A DNA stretch of 64,000 nucleotides from contig CAJQUW010004457.1 of assembly GCA_907163375.1 (NCBI GenBank), forward strand, positions 45,718-109,717, in the 5' to 3' direction. The notes under the pieces were generated by a model. The model made no database searches. It was not told where the DNA came from and saw only the letters and a program-made list of their open reading frames with translations. Source of the DNA: Prostheceraeus crozeri. Taxonomy: Eukaryota > Platyhelminthes > Polycladida > Euryleptidae. Every line of letters begins with the position of its first letter. Positions within the stretch are counted from its first letter, which is position 1. Shown one piece after another: positions 54,301-64,000 of this stretch. Position numbers and translations under genes: made by a program.

Positions 54301-57300
54301 AATCCATCAACCTTATCCCCATTAATATCGCCTCCCAACTTTCCTGATCCCCAAATAAAAATACCTCTACCTAACTACAACAACATAACTCTCTGTGTCG
54401 AATGTAACCTTCTTGCACCCATATCTCATTGCTTGTAATCAGAATCCATCAGTGTTACTACTTCACAACATAATCTTCAACCACCCCTACAAAACATTTT
54501 CATTATCTGTCCACACTAAGAAATGTCTAAAAACTTCTCCCATCAAATCCCTTAATACCCACATATGTACGTGCCTTGTATATGTCAATTCCTCTCATGT
54601 CATGACTAGTCCCACTCCTAGACATCCAGAACTAACCTCTATAGCATTCCTACCCCACCAGAGTAAGTCTCCTCATATCACCAATCCTCATACATGCCTT
54701 CCCTACCGTGCGAGTTGCGAACCAACCACGTCAATGTTACTCCTCTCTCCAACTTCACGATCTTTCACCCCATCTAAAGTCATTACAATCCTGAGTGATA
54801 AGCGTGCCATCATGTCTATGATGTTTCGCATACTGATCTTGCCGATTAGTCCACCGTAGCATTCATCTCAATCCCTTATCACACAAGCAGATCTATGTCC
54901 CTATCTTCCCACTCTACTCCTAGACATGAACAAATACCATAACCCTAATACCACTACCTCTATCCACAACATTGAACCCATATCCTCCTTGTGATCACTC
55001 CCCAAAAACTCTCCCACACGATATCTCTTCTCATTTCTAGAAACACCCAAAAATTAAACCCTGTCTCATTGTCTCTGAGTCACACTGCTTGTATCTGTGT
55101 GACTAGACCATTACAAGCAGAAACCCCACCACTGAAACCCTCCTCTCTACGCTAACACCTCAAGTCAATCATGTGACCCCCATATCAACATCCTATTTTC
55201 TCCTCACTCTCTATCACAATCTGACTCTATACCTAGAGAGACCACAATCTTACCCTGAGATCCCCTCACTTCCTTAAGCAGTCTATAGTTTCCTGTAGCA
55301 GTCGCTACTACTTCCAACACCTCTTTTCACAACACCCCCAGTCACCCCCCTTTCATTCCCCCTCTCCCACCACTACCGACACGTCTCCCTTTCACACTAG
55401 TCCTTCTCTACTGCTGTTGTTATTACACACCCCCATATGCGTGTGTAGTGGTGTTGTTCACCGCCATGTAATCCAGTGATCCATTTCGATCCCTATTATT
55501 CTAGACAACTAACTCTCTCACAGTGACCTCTTTGTGAGAGAGAGTGCACACACGATACACGCTCTCTCCTCCCATACACCTTACTATTAGAGAGATAGAT
55601 AGTTCTTTGACATCACTCGAGACAATCACTCCTTAAGAGTACTCTCCCACACTAACACGTGTGTATTACATCATCACTATTCATCACTTACATGCTCTCT
55701 CGCTCTAGAAACCAAAACCCCCTCTCCATCGTTTGATATTATGTCGTCAGCTCCTCCCAAAAAGCTGAGTCTGATCCACCTAGAGATAATGTGACATCTA
55801 ATATAGATATACGACTCACACTTATGAGAGTAGTGTGAATGAGAAGCGCCCTGTCAGTTTAACCCACCACCGCCCTCTATAAAAATACATACCCGTCTAC
55901 CACCTTGACCTCATTACTATTATCGTTGCACAGCGCAATTAGTCCCCTAAACGCTTAGTACAGAAATATCAAAGACTAAATTAAGATACATCGACCCAAC
56001 GGCTTGATGTTGCACTTAGTGTGCCAATCAATTCTCCCCATGCAGTGCCGAGTGTACTGCACGATTGACAGTATGACAAGCATGTCTCAACTCTGTAACC
56101 CGATACATCGAGAATGTCTCTGTTGTTATAAAACTTATCGCTCTATATGTGATACATCCTGTCCCTCTCCACCCTCCTCCTCCATGTTCCTTTTTCTACT
56201 GACCGAGCCTTCTAGACTCACAATACATGTGTCTATACCTCATCTCACTGCTACCATGCCTGTGAGTTACCCACTGAAACACTACCATCGAGAGACATGT
56301 TGCACTATCTATCTTGTGTGACATTGTGTGTAACGTTAGAAGACCTCTGTCAAAAACACACTAAAGAAGCTCCATTACCAGTGTGTGTTGTTAATCATCT
56401 ATCTGTACCTCTCCACACCCTATTAACAGATCACTACTCGCACTCTGTGCCACTAGATATATCGTGAACCAGTAGTGTTAGATCGCTCCCCATGTATAGA
56501 AAGTGCGCTAAGTCCTGTCTTAGTAGTATTGTGTGTTCTCATCTAGTATCAAGACACCATACCTCGGCCAAGCTGTCCGCTTATTGTGTCTCAGAATCTC
56601 TCTATATATAAGATTTTATAAAGCTCTAGTGTAGAGTGTGACAATACATGCGAATGAAAATTTTAAATGCGCATCATCCTCCGATGTCACTACTCCTAGG
56701 TGCCTCCCAACCCTGTTCTATTCCCACACTCCCCCCCTGTAACCAGAAAAATGATGCTTCTCCACCATTATAGTGTCTCTATTAGTGTAGTAAGAACATC
56801 ATTCCAAACCCAAAACGCACAGTATGTCCTGTGACATGTGACCTAATCCTGCCACCAAGTGTTAGGCACATACAATTCCTCCTAATAAAGCCCCAATTGT
56901 CTCTCCTATGGTCACAGGTGTGCTCCTTCAATCTCTATCCATTCCTATCCTTCAACTCGCCACGCTCTCTCGTCGCGCCACTAACTGTGTGCTATAACTC
57001 AATACAGATACCTAATATATCTGAGAACTCCCATGAGTCACTCTCCCTCACCTCCTCATCTGTCAAAGAGACCCTCAACTCTGTCTCAGTGATCCCTGTC
57101 AGTTCCGCCTGTCATATAGTCTGCGATCACAATGTACTATAAATACCCCCACTAATGCAACTACACTATAAATCATAGACGATCTGTAGCCTATAATCCT
57201 CTCTCAAAGACACCTGCGTATGCCAAGGTCCACTTCCATATGAAACACGCCAATCATAGATAACTGCTCTCATAATATCTCTCGTTTCCTCTCCTCTATC

Positions 57301-60300
57301 TGATGTGATGTATATCGTGTGTGTCCCATAGAGCGCAGCACACACAACTCTCTTCATGTGACACAAATCTCAGAGACCGTGCCTGAGTGTGTACTCCTCA
57401 CTCCCCCCTCTAACGCCACATAAAACACCCCAAACTCTATTATCACTCATAATTGAATCACCCTCTCATGTGATATAGATGACAGTACATGTGATGAAAA
57501 CCCACCAATCTTCTTAAAATTCAACCCCCCCCCCCCTCCCTCAGTCATCTCCACCCGTGAAAAATACGCACACGCCCCTCTGTCTAACCACACCACAGTA
57601 CTTGACATACTGTATGCCTCTTCAATGTGTGTCACTCCGTCCCGCACTACTTCCAAGCTTTATCCCGAACCCTGACCGGTGACTTATCACGCCCTCCATC
57701 TGTCTCTACAGACACCTTCTCGCACTGTCCGTCGTGCGCTGTATAGATATACTCATTATTCTTGAGTGTCATCGCAAGCTCTCCACAACATCTCATACGC
57801 TGTAATGACCCTCTAGTAAACTCACAGAATAACACACTCAATACACCAAAATTACCATCTCCAATCACCATTCCTCCTATCTCGTAGTGTGTGATCACAT
57901 GTAACAAGTCCCCAACATAGATTTCTCGCTGACCCCAGATATAACCAATCTCAAGACTCAATTTCACAATTTAACCTCACTACAAACTTTACAACCCCAA
58001 ACATCCCTTACCTCACAAAATAACAACTTATTACACACATTTCTTCATATCTCACTAATCATCACTCTTAAGATCTTCCTAATGTTCCACCCGCACTCCG
58101 CACATCTACATTTCCTTACGACCACCAAAACCGATAAAATATATCTACACATTGAACTACATAACGATTCATCCAAATAATATAACTCCAATATTACTGA
58201 TTCGCCGTCTCTCATACTCAAAAATCTCTCTATTCACTCTTATCAATTCCTACACCTAAATTAGAACTTGCTACCTACATACTCACCCCCAAACTACACA
58301 CCCCCCACTCCCTTGAAAAATAATCTCATAACTAGAAAACATCCCCTTCCCTTCCCCTATATATCCGCCTGTGGACTATACATTCAATCAGATGGCTACT
58401 ATCCTCAATTACACTTAACCACTTGTGAGATTATCTAGACGAACCTATCATCTAATCGTACTCCCCTCACTAAAATCCAATATCATTTACGTCCAACTAC
58501 TCATCACTATCATCCTCCTAATCTGTCACTCACCTCCCTCACAAGTGCAGTTCTTCTGTCCCTACTCCATCAAGAGACACAACACCCACATTGTCCCGAT
58601 CCTGACCGTCCTGTCGCTGTACATACCTATCAAAGAGACACGTACACAGTACCCCTTACTAATACTAATGATCTGCTATGTCTCTGCTCTTCTCCTCAAT
58701 CTCTCGAAGAGACAGAGACTCTCACACCCTCGCTCCTTAAGATACCGTTATCTTACACCTATTACTCTAAAGATACCCCCTCTATCTAGTCGTGTCACGC
58801 CACTGAACCCTGTGTGTCGCTCATGACGTGTCTCCTCTAGATCTCCACTCTATCACCTCTGCCTAAGATAACCAGTACATATACATCTGATCATCGAAAG
58901 CATCACTCTCCTATCTATACCGTGCCCTGAGTCTCTATCGCTCCCCATGCCCTACACTAGTTGTCCTCAAAGTCTATCACACACTATATCCGTAGATCAC
59001 CAACACTTATCTGTCCATTGCCAACCCAGTCGCCTTGAGAAACAAGACCACCTGTCTATAAGTCTATATATCATAACCACCCTCTCAATCCCAATTACCA
59101 TCCTTATTTGAGAAGAAGTGTCCACCTACCAAGACATACAGAACCTCACGACACACTCTAAGTCTCGCCCCCGTGTGTCTCTAGCCCTAATCTATCTAGA
59201 ACAGATGTTGCACATCAGTATATATACGATCCATCTCACGAACGTCCTACTCCCACCCCCTGAGTCATATCCTAACTCTGTACCTCACCCTGTACTTCCT
59301 CCTCTGTGTAATAGAGATGGATAGAAAGATAAGATCACCAGACATATCAGAATGTGTGTTGTCTAGTACCATCACACTTCTCATTATATAATTGTGTGTG
59401 TGCCCATTCATTGATGTGTAATCACAATTTTGACAGGATCCACACGCCCTCATGTCCCTACTCTACTAAATCTTCTCTGTATCATGTACCCAACTCTCGA
59501 GTCCAGGTGTCTCATCTATCACAGCCTCTGTCTGTGTTCCACACCATCCTCTAACCCTCTACATATATCCTTCCTGTCCAGATAGACAATATTGTGTGCA
59601 CCTTTGCACACCCAACTCTTCAGACTAAACATCTCGGGTGTCCCAAATCGCTGACATCTACTCTTGTCCCACATTGATCATCATCTACATCTCAATGTAA
59701 CTGTAGTAACATTTCACTACACCACTGTGTCCATAAATACAGTTGTGCCCTCACATGAATATATCACGAATATCTGTCTCACTTACCGTATAATATTACC
59801 ACAAAAAATAACCACCTCACTGACTTCAAAAGCTGTCATCTTGTATCACCTATTACCTACTGCTAAATAGGCAATACCTGCAACTCCTCTTACCCAATTG
59901 CTGTATCTCCATAGATCATCTCCGTAGCACTCACTATGTGAACTACAAATCGTCATCTATCTCTAATCATGTAAAGAGTTATCACAGTTAGCAGCATACA
60001 ATGAGTCTGATGTGTCTAGTAAACTCTTGTCTCTCTAAGAGAATCCAATCACTCCTAAAGAAATCGCCCCCACCTTTGAATGCTAGCTCACAACTAACAA
60101 AGAGCTACACATCTCTACTCTGGAGAATTCCCACTTCAAATTATGAGAATGTGTCTATAATACGTTCTGTGTGTACTAATATTTTATATAGAAAACATGT
60201 CGAAGACTGACGCTGTGTATAGAACACAAGTCTATCAAGAATATCCATCATCACTGAATAACACCCTAACTATCACATTACCGTATGTACTCCCCCATCC

Positions 60301-63300
60301 CCTCACCACTCTGCATGCCCCAGTCTACTCACTAGTCTCTCCCCCTATCTAAGAGAGATCAGACAATATCACTTTCCTACGTGTCCCATCCCAGTCTAGA
60401 ACCCTCACTCCTGTGTGTGTCCTCCTCCACATATAATCTCCACACTCCGCTCACTCTCTAACCCAAATGACAAACACTCATCGCACATGCTGTCTCACCT
60501 CGAACCACAACACCTAATGTGACCACACACACCCAAATCAAGTACTCCCATTCTAAAACACACACCACATATACCTGTGCTCCATCTACCATTAACACGT
60601 TACATAGAAACCACATTTGTCGTCACCCGTCTGTAGTAGTGACAATAAATTATATATAAGGTAACTTCAGTGTCCAAGTTGTGACGCATTGTGTCTTCCA
60701 TCAATACCTTGCAGATCAACTACTCACAAACTACAGAGAACCCCCCTATCTCTATTCCCGTGACTAGAGTCTCTCCTCATGTGTAACCTCCCTCCAAAAC
60801 CCCCTCTATACACACCGACACTCTCCTCCAGAGTGTCCCCTGCCGTCCTCGTGTCTCAACATTCTATTCACTTGTTTAGAGACCGAGTGAGTGAGCCCCA
60901 TCCATCATACATCCTAAATCTATCTGAACTCTAAGAACAATGACTGTTGAAAACAAGTGTAGAAGACTTTTCACTCTTGATCACATTCTACACATCAGAA
61001 ACAACACAGACCTGAATCTTCGCTCTCGTGACAGAGTGTGCCAAGTAGACCTAACCCCAGACATGTTCTAGTGATGTCCTCACACAACCACCACTATGCC
61101 TCGCTAATCTTTTGCGTTCCTCGTACGTAGTAACAGTCGCCTTTACAGAATGTCCAAAGCTGCAAGGAATCATTCTTCTGACTTCCACTAAAACTACCAA
61201 TCACCTGATGTACACGAAACCAACCTTATTTATACACAACATCACAATCAAACCTCATCACAAACATACCCCCTCTCCCCCTCCCCGACCTTCTCACATC
61301 TAACTATCTAGTGCATCACCCCATGTATCAATGACCTCTCAGTCCTCTTTCCAAAGTACTACCGCTTCTCCTCCCTTGTTTGTCTTCTTTGTTATGAATA
61401 TCCTCTCCACCTTCTGTGTGTGTACCCGCTAACTGATAAAAAATGTTCGTGTTCTGAGCATATAGTTGTTCCATTGCCACCAGATCTTACATCCACCCGT
61501 ATTGAGAGAACTCCTACATACCAATCAAATCACAAATAGAGATGAATTGTGTTCAAGACCTGTACGGCTGCTCACTAGATATGAGAAACTTCCACATCCA
61601 AACCCCCTCCTCTCAAAACAAATCAGTCTACTATTAGTGTCGTCACCTATGAATACTTGCTCTATAGAATCTATACTTCTCCGCTGTGTGTGTACCCAAG
61701 ATCCAACCCAACTACGCTTCTCCTGCCTAAAAGTGCCTAGATGATCCTTACACCTGACTCCCACTGTGACCCTCAAGTCCAGTGTACCCTCTTCAAAAGT
61801 AAGTCATGTCTGACTTGTACTTAGACTCTTCCCCAATGATATAAGTGATTTCGTCAGCACAACTCTAAATTCCACAGGACAAATGTGAGAACACAGTTTC
61901 TCTCATACTCACGTGCCGTGTCAGTTTCGTATACACACTTGTAGTGTGTCTATAAAAACCAAAATCAACCCCTTCCACCCATTCTACCTCCCCTCAATAA
62001 TCCCATTTAAATCCTAGCACATGCAACGTGTTCTAGTCAGAGACATTGTGATGAGTGTTCTTGCATAAACCCTTATGCTACACTACACTCCGTGTGCCAG
62101 AATGTGTCTCCCAAAATAGCACCTGTTCCTACACTAGAGTCTACGCGAGCCACATCTATGCCACTCATAATATTGAAGAAAAACCAATTCCCCGCACTCA
62201 CAAACAACTGATAAGCACACCATGACGTCAAACACCCCCTCGCTCATCCGACTATACCTAGAGTCTACTTCGCTTTCTCTAGAAGTAATCACATAGATGT
62301 GACCTAAATGTTCTACCCACTAAGATCTATTCCTCTCGTAGTGTCAGCCTCTAAATGTATCCCGCGCCGCTCAAGACTTGCGTCTAAGAGCCTATCCACA
62401 TGCCTCCCGCAGTGTAGCATCTGATCTACTGTCTTTAGCTAGTACCGCGTCTAGTGTGCCTCACGTGACACAGATTACTTGAGAATGACTCACCTGCTAA
62501 ATGCCACTGTGCGTATTTGTGTGACCCTATCACGTCACATGATTCACTTTCTACTCCAGAGATCGTGATTCATCCAAAACAAATGTTACTCCGCTCAATC
62601 TTGCAAGGTAGACCAACCTGTGTTGCTCATCATAAGATCCACACCTGTAGCTGTGTGCACGCAACCCATCTAGAGATAGAAACTCTACTCCTCCACTCAT
62701 AGTACATAGAAAACAGATACTTATAGAACTCGTAAGACAAACGAGTGTGAACCCTGAATCCTATCTCCATTGTGTGACTAGTAGACATCTATCCTGTCTT
62801 ACCCTGAAGTCGTCACATTGTACAGAGTACAGCAAAATGAGACTCGTGATGTCCGAATCTAGAGCGCATATAGTTCACCTCAGTAGCATGTCTGTACGGA
62901 TCCTGCTTGAGTGATCTAAATCCCTGAATGCCTCACTCCATCGACTGTGTAACGTCCAGTTGAGTAATTCAGACGCCATGTATGTGGGTATCTAGCTTGA
63001 CTTTAAACCTCTGCACCGTAGCAACTCATCACCCTAACTCTAGCTCTTCGATTCTTTCGCATCCTTGCGAATGGTATAGAGCGAGTCTCCTAGCCGTGAT
63101 ATCTCTCTTGCTGTATTCCTCTATTATGTATCTAGTGCCCAGATACTGTCGGCTTGAGAGCGTCATCGGTCTGGCCGAAAAGTGATGTCTGTTGATTGTA
63201 TCCGGGCGTGCGTAGCGTTGAGAGGTGTGCGGATATCCACATCGGGCTGACACTAAGCTAATACACTGAATGTTAGGTACATTCATGACCAACGTGCCAA

Positions 63301-64000
63301 TGCCTCTTCTTTCCTGTCCAGTCTATTATTAGAGTCTATACCTGCATAGGAATTTAACCATGATGTTAAGCGCAAGTATCTTATGGACCCTTTTCGAATA
63401 GCGCGCGCCGAGCTCTTAGCCCGATCCTCTCGGACTTTGTATGCCCAGGAGACTACCGTTGCGAGAGGAGTTGTGTGAGTGTGAGATTAAGTGAAGGTGT
63501 CTTGCTATGAGCCACTCGCCTGATTCTAAGAGTAGTATAGAAGATCTGGAGTGTACTTACTGTGAGGGTCTGCTGCAGCGCTGTGTACTTGTGACGTCAA
63601 CGCTATCCGCGTTCACTACACATTCTGCTGCATGCGGATCACTCATGTAGCTCATCTGGAGACTCATCTAAGCGCTCCACTTGTATCAATCGCAGTATAT
63701 CTGTTCAGAACCAAGCTCCTCGACCCCACGAGTGTACTCGGCGCAGATTTCTCAGTGGTCACGATGATTTTTTCTTGGATTTATTGATCTGGAGCCTCAG
63801 TGCAGATAATTGTGATGGATGGGATATAGACGAGGTGTGTGGATATGACGATGTTGCTGTCTCAAGATCTCTGGATCGTCGTCGTCGCATCGATTGACGA
63901 CGTGATGGTCGCCCTGGCTGCTCACGGGGCTCGGGCGTGTTGATGGCAGAGATAGGTGTGTCAGTGTGTCGGGACATTTACCCTCCCCAACTCCAGAAAG
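51386..64000. other. G-poor, word-biased flank of doubtful quality
   Basis: From 51386 to ~51750 the + strand has almost no G. After that G occurs mostly inside words such as GTGTG, GAGAG and TAG, and balance is approached only towards 63400-64000. Open frames are short and rich in S, T, P, L and H because of composition; none resembles a family. No tandem repeats, RNA genes or element ends were found in 12.6 kb, very unlike the dense repeat content of the interior. Read outward, it has the same A/C/T bias as the complement of the left flank. Probably unpolished or spurious read tail. Confidence 0.6.

Noticed and set aside
51834-63977. Many open frames of 60-160 codons in the right flank
   Set aside because: Arise from scarcity of G-containing stop codons and biased words; no recognisable motifs, and they lie in probable low-quality sequence.
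1-64000. Hammerhead ribozymes
   Set aside because: CTGATGA occurrences (for example near 2911, 29826 and 40130) are not followed by GAAA in a plausible stem arrangement. The GAAAC near 38955 has no CTGATGA partner.
1-64000. Functional tRNA genes
   Set aside because: Only SINE-type B boxes were seen; no cloverleaf could be built.

Overview
The window reads as metazoan genomic DNA. It is AT-rich, most of its length is non-coding, the few host exons are short and bounded by GT/AG signals, and it is crowded with animal-type mobile elements (hAT, Tc1/mariner, piggyBac, Penelope-like, LINE and tRNA-derived SINE). Recurrent TAGGCCTA-type words and the mix of elements fit a marine invertebrate, but I cannot name the species. 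No rRNA, functional tRNA gene or CRISPR array was seen.

Layout. 1-1830 is a C-poor, G/T-rich flank of doubtful quality. 1830-12000 is a transposon graveyard. At its centre is a four-level nest: a dead Tc1/mariner transposase gene (minus strand) was split by a TA-inserting MITE, the MITE was split by a hAT element with a perfect 8-bp target duplication (GCACTAAC), and the hAT holds a Penelope-type GIY-YIG fragment. A mariner element (8375-9888), a second MITE copy and a large foldback element follow. 12000-42000 is largely the intron space of one minus-strand gene for a secreted or type II membrane protein: TATA box 42023-42030, exon 1 at 41700-41931, exon 2 at 32125-32439 and three phase-matched 3' exons at 18918-19083, 18101-18280 and 14406-14549. 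Its introns hold SINEs, an endonuclease-bearing LINE (25182-28315), other retroelement tails, MITEs, a near-perfect 186-bp inverted repeat (37647-38146) and a piggyBac (39312-41446).

43900-50900 is the most unusual part. A 22-bp tandem repeat and a 486-bp satellite lead to a CRE/TATA-like promoter (45766). Then comes about 2.4 kb of structured-RNA-like sequence: three diverged copies of a ~190-bp element, seven hairpins that share the loop TGCTATCA on different complementary stems, and two direct copies, 467 bp apart, of an HDV-like self-cleaving ribozyme (47291-47360 and 47758-47826). The second ribozyme copy has the canonical L3 loop TCCTCGC and the CGAA junction with the catalytic cytosine. 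A TATA box and a small open frame lie between the two ribozymes. Downstream is a 2.5-kb minisatellite that carries an AATAAA polyadenylation-type signal in most repeat units. The order promoter, structured RNA, tandem ribozymes, poly(A)-signal array resembles a retrozyme-like non-autonomous element, but with HDV-like instead of hammerhead ribozymes. I consider this the best candidate for an undescribed system.

51386-64000 is G-poor, word-biased sequence without recognisable genes. It mirrors the left flank: on both sides the strand read outward is A/C/T-rich. Low-quality read tails at the contig ends are the simplest explanation.
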